Shown piece after piece: positions 1-9,316 of a DNA stretch of 36,464 nt. The translations under genes and the position numbers were made by a program. Numbering within the stretch: the first letter of the stretch is position 1; every line of letters starts with the position of its first letter. This stretch comes from Planctomycetaceae bacterium (GTDB taxonomy: Bacteria > Planctomycetota > Planctomycetia > Pirellulales > Pirellulaceae). The notes beneath the pieces were generated by a model. It was not told the DNA's origin and ran no database searches. It saw only the letters and a list, made by a program, of their open reading frames with translations. The DNA lies in contig SKZY01000443.1 in the NCBI GenBank assembly GCA_007127095.1, positions 1 through 36,464 of the forward strand. The letters run 5' to 3'.

Positions 1-881
1 ACGGTGTAACCACGCTTCATCCGTTTAAGGACGTCATCGTGGCCGCTCTGCGCCGGGACGTGGAGGTAGGGCGAGCATTTTGGCAGGTCATGGATCGTCT
101 GCAGCAGCTCGGCCGTCATGTCCTTGGGATAGCTGGTGACGAACTTGAGTCGTTCGAGCCCTTCGATGTCGTGAAGTTGTTCGAGCAGGTCGGCGAGTCG
201 CACCGTCCGCTCGCCATCGGAATAGCGGTAACTGTTGACGGTCTGGCCGAGCAGCGTGATTTCTTTGCAGCCTTGATCGGCAAGGATTTGCGCTTCGGCA
301 AGGATTTCGGCTGGGGAGCGTCCCTGTTCGGGGCCGCGGGTCATCGGGACGATGCAATAAGTACAGAACTTGTCGCAACCGATCTGGATCCGCAGGTAGG
401 CTTGGAACGGCGTCGGCCGCATCGTCGGATCGCGGAGCGGGTCGAAGGTTTCGTGGCTGCGGCGGATCGAATCCTGGCTGCCGTCGCTGCGTGCGAGCGA
501 CACCGCCAATTGCCGCCCTTCGCCGCCGCGGACCTTGTCGAGCAGAGTCGGGATCTGGTGGAGTTGGCCCGGCCCGACGACTAGGTCGACATAGGGAGCG
601 CGGTTGAAAACGATCTGTTGGTCCTTTTGGGCCATGCAGCCCATCACCCCGATCGTCATCCCTGGCGTCCGTTCCTTGATCTGCCGGACCTTGCCGAGCG
701 CGCTGTAGATTTTCTCCTCAGCGTGCTCCCGCACGCTGCAGGTGTTGTACAGAACCGTGTCGGCCGAGCGGGGCGAATCGACGACCTCATAGCCATGGCG
801 TCGCAGGTCAGCGATCACCATTTCGCTGTCAAGCACATTCATCTGACAGCCGACCGTTTCGATATAAACCCGTTTTGTCAT
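1..881 (-). CDS. miaB: tRNA-2-methylthio-N6-dimethylallyladenosine synthase (MiaB), 3' part runs off the left edge
   Basis: Reverse-strand reading from ATG at 881: MTKRVYIETVGCQMNVLDSEMVIADLRRHGYEVVDSPRSADTVLYNTCSVREHAEE..., then a radical-SAM CxxxCxxC motif (IGCDKFCTYCIVP) near 353-381. Not in the ORF track because it is open at the window edge. Confidence 0.93.
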   Translation of the reverse strand, partial: MTKRVYIETVGCQMNVLDSEMVIADLRRHGYEVVDSPRSADTVLYNTCSVREHAEEKIYSALGKVRQIKERTPGMTIGVMGCMAQKDQQIVFNRAPYVDLVVGPGQLHQIPTLLDKVRGGEGRQLAVSLARSDGSQDSIRRSHETFDPLRDPTMRPTPFQAYLRIQIGCDKFCTYCIVPMTRGPEQGRSPAEILAEAQILADQGCKEITLLGQTVNSYRYSDGERTVRLADLLEQLHDIEGLERLKFVTSYPKDMTAELLQTIHDLPKCSPYLHVPAQSGHDDVLKRMKRGYT

Positions 882-983
882 GGTCCCTTGCTGGCTCGAT
901 GATACGACAACGGCAGAGGTCACCCGACGCTCACCGCAGTGCAACGATAACGGCCTTGGCCGAAAAATGCCATGGTCCCGCCG

Positions 984-2147
984 TCACTCGGTCCGCCCTC
1001 GCCAGGCGACTTGCCGGCCGAGCGAGCGGTTGACCAACGCGATCCACTGGAGGGCGACGAACAGCGTCAACGCGGCCGGGTGGAAGACGACACCGAGCCA
1101 CGATTGGTCGAACCGAGCCGCGGCGAGTACGCGAGGCAGGTAGGAGATGGCGATCGCTAGCGTGGCGATCACGGCAGCGAGCCACTGAGCGGTTCCGACG
1201 GCGGCCAGCAGCGTGATCCAGGGCAAGCAGGCTCCACCCAGCAAAATCGTCGTGAAGGGGATGATCAACCGTGGCGACGCGATCCCCTCGGTAGCGTTTT
1301 TCAGCAGTCCGCGAATCACCTCGCCGGCCCGCTGATACATCCGACAAGACGCGATCGGCGTACCATCGACGACGTCGGTCGCCAACCCCGCAGCTCGGTA
1401 GGCGGCGGGCAACTTGAGCCCGTCATGCCGCGAACCACGGATCGCCCGATGGGTGCCGGCGGCGTCGTAATCGGGCCGCCGAGTCAGGAACAGCTGGCCA
1501 CAACCGGCGGCGTAGGCCGGCAACCGGCTGGCACGCATCCGGTCAATCGGCAAAAAACCGAGCAGGATAAAGTGCATCAACGGAATCAACCAGCATTCCA
1601 GCCAGCTGCCAGTCAGCTGTTTCGGAAAGGCACTCAACAACGCCACATCAACCGTATCTTGATAAGCGACCAGCCGTACCAGCGCGTCCGGTTGCAATCG
1701 GACGTCGGCATCGATGAACGCGAAGCGATCGTAGCGGGCGGCAGCGGCGAGTTGATAGCAAGCAAACTGCTTACCGTTCCAGCCTTCCGGTAACGCTTCG
1801 CCGGCGATTCGACGGACACGGCGGTCTCGAGCAGCGATCTCGTCGACGATCGCCGCGGTGGCATCAACGCTGTGATCATCCAACACGACCACTTCGATCT
1901 CGACCCCGCGGCTGGCCAACGCCGCCGCCACCGAAGCGGCGATCCCGGCCGCTTCGTCCCGCGCCGGGATCAGCAGCGAGACCGCCTGCCGCTGATCGGT
2001 CGTATCACCAGAATCGTCTGCGGAGTGGGTGAGTTCCCGGATCGGGACTTCGGGCGGCGGCAAGAACCGGCCGAGGTTGCGGAGAAACATTGCGGCGGGG
2101 ATCGCGGCCGACACCAATGCAGCCCAGGCCAGAGTCGTGACGAGCAT
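984..2147 (-). CDS. Family 2 glycosyltransferase, membrane-associated (CrtQ/CruC-like)
   Basis: SLLIPARDEAAGIAASVAAAL...EVVVLDDHSVDATAAIV...FAFIDADVRLQPDAL, plus C-terminal hydrophobic segments. ORF is open to 2204; ATG at 2147 overlaps the upstream stop (TAATG). Confidence 0.82.
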   Translation of the reverse strand: MLVTTLAWAALVSAAIPAAMFLRNLGRFLPPPEVPIRELTHSADDSGDTTDQRQAVSLLIPARDEAAGIAASVAAALASRGVEIEVVVLDDHSVDATAAIVDEIAARDRRVRRIAGEALPEGWNGKQFACYQLAAAARYDRFAFIDADVRLQPDALVRLVAYQDTVDVALLSAFPKQLTGSWLECWLIPLMHFILLGFLPIDRMRASRLPAYAAGCGQLFLTRRPDYDAAGTHRAIRGSRHDGLKLPAAYRAAGLATDVVDGTPIASCRMYQRAGEVIRGLLKNATEGIASPRLIIPFTTILLGGACLPWITLLAAVGTAQWLAAVIATLAIAISYLPRVLAAARFDQSWLGVVFHPAALTLFVALQWIALVNRSLGRQVAWRGRTE

Positions 2148-3049
2148 TAAAATCGCTGCCCATGTTCGGGTCGGAAGGACTGCCGAGTGATCCAACTCTT
2201 GCAACGCCGCATCGAATCATACAAGCCACCGGCACCGACCCGGCCGAGCAGCAGTGATTCGAGACTCGCTGGGTCACGGGCGATCACCGTAGCAGCCAAC
2301 TCGCCCTGGTTATCACGAAGCCGCTGTGTCAGCAGTCGGTTCCACTCCGCTTTACTATCGCGACGCGTGCCACGGTCGGCGGCTTGAACATCGTCGCTGC
2401 TGACAGCAGGTGAAATCGACGTATCGAGCGGTTGGCCAAACCGGACCGCACAGATCGGCAACCTTTCGTCCCAAAAAGCGTACTCCAGTGACATCGGGAT
2501 CACGCGGGCCGAACCGAGTTTGGCACAGAGATGCGCAAGGCCTGGCATCAGCACCGCCGACTGATCGCGAACGTCACAGAACCGACCTTCGGGAGTCACC
2601 CACAGCGCCGTCGCGGGGGCTGTCACGATCGCCGTACTGGTCTTCAGAAAGGCGGCGGCACCGGAGGTTGAAGTTAAGTCGATCCCATAGAAGCCGAGCT
2701 TTTCGAAGACGCCGTATTGCTTGAGAGCCACAGCATCGATCGGGGCATAAAACTGGCGCGGAGAAAAAAGTTGCAGGTTTAAGAAATGGGCGATCAGCGG
2801 GTCCCACCACGACGGATGATTCGCATACACAATCACCGGCGAGTCGGACGAAAGTTGTCTCGGATCGAAGCCGTCGCGGTCGAGTCCGATGCAGTGGAAA
2901 TGACGTCGTAAATAAGGCCGCAGAAACGAATGGAACCCACCTTGCATGAATCGCGACACCGGAGGCGGAGAGACCGTCAACGCGGACGGCAACGGTGCGG
3001 CCGGCGAGCTTCCAGTCGGACTCGGATCGGAACTGACAGAACGATTCAT
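2147..3049 (-). CDS. PlsC/LPLAT-type acyltransferase
   Basis: VIVYANHPSWWDPLIAHFL (NHxxxxD variant) and a WVTPEGRF segment. Confidence 0.75.
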   Translation of the reverse strand: MNRSVSSDPSPTGSSPAAPLPSALTVSPPPVSRFMQGGFHSFLRPYLRRHFHCIGLDRDGFDPRQLSSDSPVIVYANHPSWWDPLIAHFLNLQLFSPRQFYAPIDAVALKQYGVFEKLGFYGIDLTSTSGAAAFLKTSTAIVTAPATALWVTPEGRFCDVRDQSAVLMPGLAHLCAKLGSARVIPMSLEYAFWDERLPICAVRFGQPLDTSISPAVSSDDVQAADRGTRRDSKAEWNRLLTQRLRDNQGELAATVIARDPASLESLLLGRVGAGGLYDSMRRCKSWITRQSFRPEHGQRF

Positions 3050-3051
3050 GG

Positions 3052-4683
3052 TCAGCCGGCGACCACCGCTGCGGTAGCGGTCAATTTCCCGTCTCGGGCG
3101 TCCTGATCGAGTGAATCCGCGGCGATCCAGCCGCTCATCATCACCATCGGCATGCCCGGACCGGGGTGGGCGGCGCCGCCGGCGAGGTAGAGTCCGGAGA
3201 TGTCCTTTCGGCGGTTTCCCGGTTTGAACGCCCCCAGGAATTTACCATGGCTGGCGAGACCGTAAATCGCACCGTTGAGGACCCGGTAGCGGTCATGAAT
3301 CCCTTGTGGGGTCAACGACGCTTCGTATCGGATCGCGCTGCGGATTCCATCGAGTCCGGCCGCCCGCTCGAGCTTGTCGAGGATCACTTCGCGATACTTG
3401 GGCAACAGGGTGGTCCAATCGTGGTGCGGCCGCAGGTACGGCACATGGACCAAAATGTAGAGTGCTTCACAGCCGTCCGGGGCGACCGCCGGTTCGCTGA
3501 TCGACGGTGCGCAAACGTAGGCCGAAGGGTCGGGAGCCGGTTCACCACGCCGATAGATGTGATCGAACTCCTCTTTGTGGTCTTGGGAGAAGACAAAGTT
3601 GTGATGCAGAAGTTGTTCGTAGCGGCGATTCAGACCGAGATAAAGGACGACACCACTGCAGGCCGGTTCACGGTTGGGGTTTTGCTTCGCGAAGCGAGCC
3701 GATTGTGGCGTCCCGGAGAGCAATTCGCGGTAAGTGCGGACTGAATCGCAATTGCTGATCACCGCGTCACATTCGATCCGCTCGTCGCCGACGGTTTGGA
3801 CAGCCACCACGCGGGTCTGCCCACTGTGAGACTCGGTCTCGATCCGTCGCACGTCACAACCGGTGCGGACATCGACGCCGAGTTCGATCGCCAATGAATG
3901 CAGCGCTTCGGGAACGGCCCGGGTACCGCCGATCGGATACCAAATGCCTTCCTCGGTTTGCATGTGGGCGATCCCGCAGAGGACAGCGGGCGATGCCAGC
4001 GGTGATGAGCCGACATATTGGGTGAAGTGATCCATCATTTGGGCCACACGATGGTCGGGCACATGCGAGCGAACGACCGAGGCGACGCTACGGCCCATCC
4101 GCAGCGACAGCACATCCTTGAGGACCGCGGCGGAGAAGGCACCGCCAAGTTCCATCGTGTCGGCCAAGCCGCCAATCGATCGCCAGAAAAAGAAGCGGTC
4201 CGAGACGCCGTGCAGCTGTTCGCTCAGCTTGATGAAGCGTTCGTAACCGGCCCCTGCGGTGGGCGACCCGGTGAAGGCGTCGAGGTTCTTCCGCATCGCC
4301 GGGACGTCGGCGACCAGGTCCAAAACGGCGTTATCCGCTGGCGTCTTCCCTTCGAAAAAGCACCGCCACTGCGGATCGAGCGGGACCATTTGCAGGTAAT
4401 CGTCGAGCGAACGATCGGCCTCGGCGAAGATCCGCTTGAGGACGCTGGGCAAGGTCAGGATCGTCGGCCCCATGTCGAAACGATAGCCTTCGGCGGCATG
4501 TTCGGCAGCCTTCCCACCGACCCATTCGTTTTTATCGACCAGAGTCACCAAGTGTCCGCGGGCAGCCGCCGTACAGGCTGCACCGAGCCCGGCCAGGCCG
4601 CCGCCGACAACAACGATTCGCAGCGGGTGGGAAGCTTGATTGGCGATCACGACGGAGGTTCCTGGATGACCGAGGTGGAGCAA
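3052..4683 (-). CDS. Phytoene desaturase / carotenoid oxidoreductase family (CrtI/CrtN-like)
   Basis: N-terminal FAD-binding RIVVVGGGLAGLGAACTAAARGHLVTLVDKNEWVGGKA and C-terminal GLYLAGGAAHPGPGMPMVMMSGWIAAD, typical of CrtI-family enzymes. Start uncertain (TTG at 4683 or GTG at 4650). Confidence 0.88.
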   Translation of the reverse strand: MLHLGHPGTSVVIANQASHPLRIVVVGGGLAGLGAACTAAARGHLVTLVDKNEWVGGKAAEHAAEGYRFDMGPTILTLPSVLKRIFAEADRSLDDYLQMVPLDPQWRCFFEGKTPADNAVLDLVADVPAMRKNLDAFTGSPTAGAGYERFIKLSEQLHGVSDRFFFWRSIGGLADTMELGGAFSAAVLKDVLSLRMGRSVASVVRSHVPDHRVAQMMDHFTQYVGSSPLASPAVLCGIAHMQTEEGIWYPIGGTRAVPEALHSLAIELGVDVRTGCDVRRIETESHSGQTRVVAVQTVGDERIECDAVISNCDSVRTYRELLSGTPQSARFAKQNPNREPACSGVVLYLGLNRRYEQLLHHNFVFSQDHKEEFDHIYRRGEPAPDPSAYVCAPSISEPAVAPDGCEALYILVHVPYLRPHHDWTTLLPKYREVILDKLERAAGLDGIRSAIRYEASLTPQGIHDRYRVLNGAIYGLASHGKFLGAFKPGNRRKDISGLYLAGGAAHPGPGMPMVMMSGWIAADSLDQDARDGKLTATAAVVAG

Positions 4684-4799
4684 AAGTTGTGGTCAGTATC
4701 CGAGGCCGAAAAGGGCGATCTCGAACAAGCAGTGCAATCTGACGCTCAGCCCTCAGCGATGCAAGGGCGGCAGCGGCGTATCGATTTGCAATGGCGTAT

Positions 4800-6074
4800 T
4801 CAGAGCGACGCGTTGAAGCTGATTTTCTGACCGTCGACCAAACGGTCCGACTCGATCGTCAGCCGCGGCTGATCGCCACCGGCAGCGACCGAGAACGTGA
4901 TCGCCTCGCCGGGTAGTAGACCGCGGAGGCTTCCGGCGGCTCGTACGCCATCGACTGCGACAAAAGCATCATGATAAAGCGGTGCGATTCCCTCGTTGAG
5001 CACCGTCACCTCGCTACGGCCCGCGGTCGAACGGAATCGCGTCACACGGAAACGGTATCCGAGCGCCGTTCCGGCCGCGGCGATCCGAGCGGCCGATTGG
5101 TAGTGTGGCTGGCCGTCGGCGATCATATAGGTAACGTGAAAGCGAGCCGCCAAATCCTCGAATGCGATCCCATGAGGCCCATCGGCTGCCAACGCCAAAC
5201 GCTGGTCGTGGTCGGTGTAGTAGCTGATTTCGCCGCCGGCGGGCGACGTTTGCCAACGATTGGGACCGAATGCCCGCCAACTCTTTGCGTTGTATCCGCT
5301 GTGGTTCTGCGACAAAAACGAATCGTCGAAAAGCCCAAACCGTAGGCTGCAGAGCGACGCGTCGGAAGCCAACGGTGAGCGGGAGCGGTCGGCAGCATCG
5401 ATCGACACCGACCACGGCGTAGCGACAAAAGCGGCGTCCAGGTGACGGACGAAGCGAGCTTGAAAAGCCTTGTCGGGAAACGTTTTTCCCAAAGTCATCG
5501 GACCGTCGTAGATGTGGTACTCGGCCCACAAACCGAACCCGGTCTGCAAAAAGGCGAGTCTGCGGTCGTGGTCGTAACGCCGCGCGAAGGCGGAATAAAA
5601 GTCAAGCGTCGTCTGCTGAAGCAGTTCGCTGCCCCAATCACAGAACGTCGTCGGTTTCCCTTCGCTGGTTCCCGCCGTCTCCTCGTAGCCATCGCCCGCC
5701 TTGATGAATGCGGGTACCGATGACTCTTTCCCAGGATAGACAAAGTAAAATCGCAACACGGCTTGATGGCTTCGTGACGCGATCGAATCGAGCGTCGACT
5801 CGACGAATTGCCAATCAAAATCATCCGGACCACGTATGACGTCGTCGTAGCGCAGGTAAGCGTATTCGAGTTGGATCGGGAGATCGCGGTTGCGGTCGTT
5901 GGTCGACCAGAGAACTAAACCCGTCATCGGCTGCACTTCGGTGATCGATTGTCGCAGCGGGATATCGCGAAAAACCGTCTCATCTGCCGACAACGAAGCA
6001 GCGGTCGCCGTCAGAACGACAGCGATCGCGGCGAGTCGGACAGCACCGATTCGATCACCACAGCCGAGCGGCAT
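4800..6074 (-). CDS. Secreted DUF4832-like protein
   Basis: Signal peptide-like N terminus (VRLAAIAVVLTATAASLSA); body has LEYAYLRYDDVIRGPDDFDWQFVESTLDSIASRSHQAVLRFYFVYPG and FGLWAEYHIYDGP. Family assignment from memory. Confidence 0.6.
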   Translation of the reverse strand: MPLGCGDRIGAVRLAAIAVVLTATAASLSADETVFRDIPLRQSITEVQPMTGLVLWSTNDRNRDLPIQLEYAYLRYDDVIRGPDDFDWQFVESTLDSIASRSHQAVLRFYFVYPGKESSVPAFIKAGDGYEETAGTSEGKPTTFCDWGSELLQQTTLDFYSAFARRYDHDRRLAFLQTGFGLWAEYHIYDGPMTLGKTFPDKAFQARFVRHLDAAFVATPWSVSIDAADRSRSPLASDASLCSLRFGLFDDSFLSQNHSGYNAKSWRAFGPNRWQTSPAGGEISYYTDHDQRLALAADGPHGIAFEDLAARFHVTYMIADGQPHYQSAARIAAAGTALGYRFRVTRFRSTAGRSEVTVLNEGIAPLYHDAFVAVDGVRAAGSLRGLLPGEAITFSVAAGGDQPRLTIESDRLVDGQKISFNASL

Positions 6075-6124
6075 ACGATGTCCTGTTTAATCGCGACTCA
6101 CCAGTGATGCGCGAGGGTTCGCGA

Positions 6125-6145
6125 CCGGGTGCCTCCTGCACCCGG
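6125..6145. repeat. Perfect 8-bp inverted repeat (ccgggtgc-ctcct-gcacccgg)
   Basis: Read directly: CCGGGTGC CTCCT GCACCCGG in the 6075-6643 intergenic region. Confidence 0.7.
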
Positions 6146-6519
6146 CCCGTGAGTGACCCGAATAAGCCTTTCACGAAGAAAAACTGACTCGGATCATCGC
6201 CGGACCAGCCCGTGGCCGTAAGCTGGTTCCGCCTTGACTCACGCTAGGCGAACTCGCGGAAGATCGATCGATTGCCTGACAATGGAAAGCATACCCGTAA
6301 GAAAGTCTCAAACCAGGGCTTGACGCGGTTCGATCGATTAATTTTCGAAGAGCGACCGAGTGTTATCGCGCAAGTCGTTTACCAGAAAAAACTTGCGTCT
6401 TCTTGTGCTAGCAAACCACGCCTTGCATAACATCCCCAACGTGGCCGCTTCTGCTTACACCATCCGTGGTAGACACGGCATTGTCAGTTCTCCGTTCGCG
6501 GGCAAGGCATCGTGCTGCG

Positions 6520-6615
6520 CCCCCTTTCGGGGTCGGTTATCTGTCGGGCAATTCCCCTCCGGGGGTGGTCGCTGCGATCCAACCCCCGGCTAATGGCTTG
6601 TATCCCGAAGGGATG
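6520..6615. repeat. Multi-hairpin intergenic block, candidate REP-like dispersed element
   Basis: CCCC(6521-6524)/GGGG(6529-6532); CCGGGGGT(6559-6566)/ACCCCCGG(6582-6589); ATCCC(6602-6606)/GGGAT(6610-6614), all within about 95 bp. Confidence 0.5.
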
Positions 6616-6643
6616 CTCACCGTCGAATCGATTCCGATCTCAT

Positions 6644-7750
6644 TCAATCGGTGAACGAGCGATAGAGTTGGCGGTAGCGATCGATCATCGCCTCGAGATC
6701 ATGATTCTGCTCCGCCCGGCGTCGATTCTGGTCAGCCAGATCGGCCAGCCTTTGGCGGGGGGCCTTCCAGAGTGATTCGATCAGTGCCGCGAGGGCGACG
6801 GAATCATCGGGGCGACAGGTCTGGTGGTCGGTGGTGTCGCCGAGTAATTCGGACACCCCTTCGACCAGGCTGACGGCGACCACTTTGCCGGCCGCCATTG
6901 CCTCCAGCACCACGTTGGGCATCCCTTCATAGCGGCTGGGCAACACCAGCAGGCGGCTCGCCTTGAGGAATGAATCGGAATCGCTCCGCCAACCGACGGC
7001 GCAAACGCGTGCCGCGCCGAACCGTGATAAGGCTTGGCCAATCTGTGGTCGCAGCGGGCCTTCGCCGACGAAACAGCACCTCAGATCCGGCAATCGGGCG
7101 AACAATTCGGGCATCGCGTCGAGCAGCACATCGATTCCTTTTTGGTAATCGAGGCGGCCGATGAACAGCAAAACCTCCGCGTTGGCGGGCCAACCGAGAT
7201 CGGTCCAATCGATGGCTGACGCCGCAGCGATACGACCGCTATCGATCGAGTTGGGGATCACCAGCGTCGGCGGCAGCGGGGCGGAGAACGATCGCTCGGC
7301 AAACCTCGCTACCGAATCGCTGACACAGACCAAGGCATCCATCCGCGAGATCGCGGTCTGTTCGATCCAGAGCCGCCCACGGGAGGTATCGGCGACACGG
7401 ATTCCGCCGACACAGGTAGCGACACCGGCTGATCTCGCCGCCCAAGTGCCGAGGACATTGGCATGGAACAGCATCGTTTGGACCACATCGGGCCGATCGG
7501 TCGTCAGCCAGTGTCGCAACCGAGCGAAGGCTTGAACTGCCCGCAGTGGTGAATCGCACTCGGTGGTGACGACGTCGATGCCAGCGTCGCGCAATCGCCT
7601 CAGCAGTACCGCTTGGGGACCTTGCGGCAGGCTACCGATCGAGGCGACGCGAACCCGATCGCCGTGATGTTGTAGGCCGAGGGCGAGTTCGGTCAGGCAA
7701 CGTTCGGCGCCGCCGACGAACAATTCAGTGATGATCAGGTCGACCCGCAT
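6644..7750 (-). CDS. Family 4 glycosyltransferase
   Basis: VDLIITELFVGGAERCLTELALGL, LLFIGRLDYQKGIDVLLDAMPEL, CFVGEGPLRPQI, LPSRYEGMPNVVLEAMAAGK (GT4 motifs). Confidence 0.88.
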   Translation of the reverse strand: MRVDLIITELFVGGAERCLTELALGLQHHGDRVRVASIGSLPQGPQAVLLRRLRDAGIDVVTTECDSPLRAVQAFARLRHWLTTDRPDVVQTMLFHANVLGTWAARSAGVATCVGGIRVADTSRGRLWIEQTAISRMDALVCVSDSVARFAERSFSAPLPPTLVIPNSIDSGRIAAASAIDWTDLGWPANAEVLLFIGRLDYQKGIDVLLDAMPELFARLPDLRCCFVGEGPLRPQIGQALSRFGAARVCAVGWRSDSDSFLKASRLLVLPSRYEGMPNVVLEAMAAGKVVAVSLVEGVSELLGDTTDHQTCRPDDSVALAALIESLWKAPRQRLADLADQNRRRAEQNHDLEAMIDRYRQLYRSFTD

Positions 7751-7757
7751 CGCCGTA

Positions 7758-8756
7758 TCATCCTCGATTCCGAGCAAAACCGCCGGCGGCGGCGAACAGC
7801 CGCAGGGCGTCGACGGTCGGTTTGACCGCGTGGACTCGGATTATGTCGGCCCCGGCAGCGGCGACGGCGAGTGAAACGCCGATCGATCCGGCGTCCCGGT
7901 CAGCCTCTCGGTCACCGAGCAGTTTTGCGATGAAGCCTTTGCGGGAATGCCCGATCAAGATCGGGCGACCGATGTCCGCGAATCGGCGGGTCGCCCGGAG
8001 CAATTCGAGGTTGTGAGCATGGGTTTTGCCAAAGCCGATTCCCGGGTCGAGGCAGATCCGTTGGGCGTCAATGCCATGGCCGATGCACCAGTCGAGCCGT
8101 TGTCGGAGGTAATCCTCGATTTCGGCGACTACATCGGTGTAGCGAGGATCGTCTTGCATCGTTTGGGGGTTACCCCGCATGTGCATCACGCAGACACCGG
8201 CCCGAGTCGTGGCGGCGACTTCGACCATTGCGGGATCGCCTTCAAGTCCGGTCACGTCGTTGATGATTTCCGCGCCAGCCTCGATCGCGGCTCGGGCGAC
8301 ATTCGCCTTGCTGGTGTCGATGCTGATCGGCACATCGACCGATGTCGCGAGCGCTGCAATCACCGGGATGACGCGGCGGAGCTCTTCGGCTTCGTCGACG
8401 GGAGTGCTGTAGGGCCGAGTGCTTTCCCCGCCGACATCAAGGATATCCGCGCCGTCACGGGCCAGTTGAACTCCGGCTGCGATAGCGGCGATGGTTTCGA
8501 CATGCCGACCGCCGTCGGAAAAGCTATCGGGTGTGACGTTCAGAATCCCCATCACCAGCGGACCGGATACAGGCGGAGGCCCAAGTGATTCAGGCCAAGA
8601 CGATGTCGACCGACGAGCCGAACTCGCATCGCCAGTGGTAGACGAACGGTTCAGATCGGGACAGACCAAGGTCCGCCGGCACAATTCCCAAATTCGCTCG
8701 GGACATCGCTCGGGGGCGGGACTTGGCTCAGCTGGGCTCGACTCGGGGGCACTCAC
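7758..8756 (-). CDS. folP: Dihydropteroate synthase
   Basis: LVMGILNVTPDSFSDGGRH, DILDVGGESTRPYS, ILIGHSRKGF. GTG at 8756 overlaps the upstream stop (GTGA). Confidence 0.95.
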   Translation of the reverse strand: MSAPESSPAEPSPAPERCPERIWELCRRTLVCPDLNRSSTTGDASSARRSTSSWPESLGPPPVSGPLVMGILNVTPDSFSDGGRHVETIAAIAAGVQLARDGADILDVGGESTRPYSTPVDEAEELRRVIPVIAALATSVDVPISIDTSKANVARAAIEAGAEIINDVTGLEGDPAMVEVAATTRAGVCVMHMRGNPQTMQDDPRYTDVVAEIEDYLRQRLDWCIGHGIDAQRICLDPGIGFGKTHAHNLELLRATRRFADIGRPILIGHSRKGFIAKLLGDREADRDAGSIGVSLAVAAAGADIIRVHAVKPTVDALRLFAAAGGFARNRG

Positions 8757-9310
8757 CAACGCAATTCCATTTGGGCGACGATCCGATCGGCGAGATCATC
8801 GATCGACTCCTGCAGCGCCGTCTGCACCGATTGGCCGGCTTCGGGTACGTAACGGGTGCCCTGTTTCAGCATCGTGCCGAGTTGATCGGGGATCGCGACT
8901 TCGTTCTGCAACAGCGGCCCGCCGCCACGGTCGGACCAGCGAACGGTCGCCGTGATCACCGCATCGAGCGCCCGCGGATCATCGCTTTCCGATTCGGTCA
9001 GGACCCGTTTCCACTGATCGACGACACGGATCTGCAACATGCTATCGGCGGCAGGATCCCCCGTCACCTTGTAAGGGGTTCTCAGTTCTATCTGGCGGAT
9101 GACCGCTTCGGTCAGTCGTGGACCGAGATCATGCCGAAAGGTCTCGTTGCGGGCGACCGGCACGTAGATGGTGCGGATATCGTCACGGAACATCGACCGC
9201 GATCCGAACTGATAGGCGGCGCAGCCACCGGCGAACCACAGCGCCACCAATACAATCAGCCAGCCGTTAGCGGCACCATGGAAGGCAGCGGACGGGCGTG
9301 AATACGACAA
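8753..9310 (-). CDS. LptE-like LPS-assembly lipoprotein
   Basis: Lipobox-like LWFAGGCAAYQFGSRS, then IRTIYVPVARNETFRHDLGPRLTEAVIRQIELRTPYKV, typical of LptE/RlpB-like proteins. TTG start at 9310. Confidence 0.7.
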   Translation of the reverse strand: MSYSRPSAAFHGAANGWLIVLVALWFAGGCAAYQFGSRSMFRDDIRTIYVPVARNETFRHDLGPRLTEAVIRQIELRTPYKVTGDPAADSMLQIRVVDQWKRVLTESESDDPRALDAVITATVRWSDRGGGPLLQNEVAIPDQLGTMLKQGTRYVPEAGQSVQTALQESIDDLADRIVAQMELRW

Positions 9311-9316
9311 CGCCGG

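Noticed and set aside
39-584. 181-aa plus-strand ORF at the left edge
   Set aside because: Antisense to miaB, which reads clearly on the minus strand.
4018-4830. 270-aa plus-strand ORF
   Set aside because: Antisense to the CrtI-like gene, whose minus-strand reading has clear FAD motifs.
6320-6345. tRNA-like T-loop string (ggttcgatcgatt)
   Set aside because: No matching acceptor or anticodon stems could be assembled around it.
6360-6775. Small plus-strand ORFs of 62-87 aa
   Set aside because: Three overlapping frames running through the hairpin block and into the GT4 3' end; more likely a non-coding repeat than proteins.
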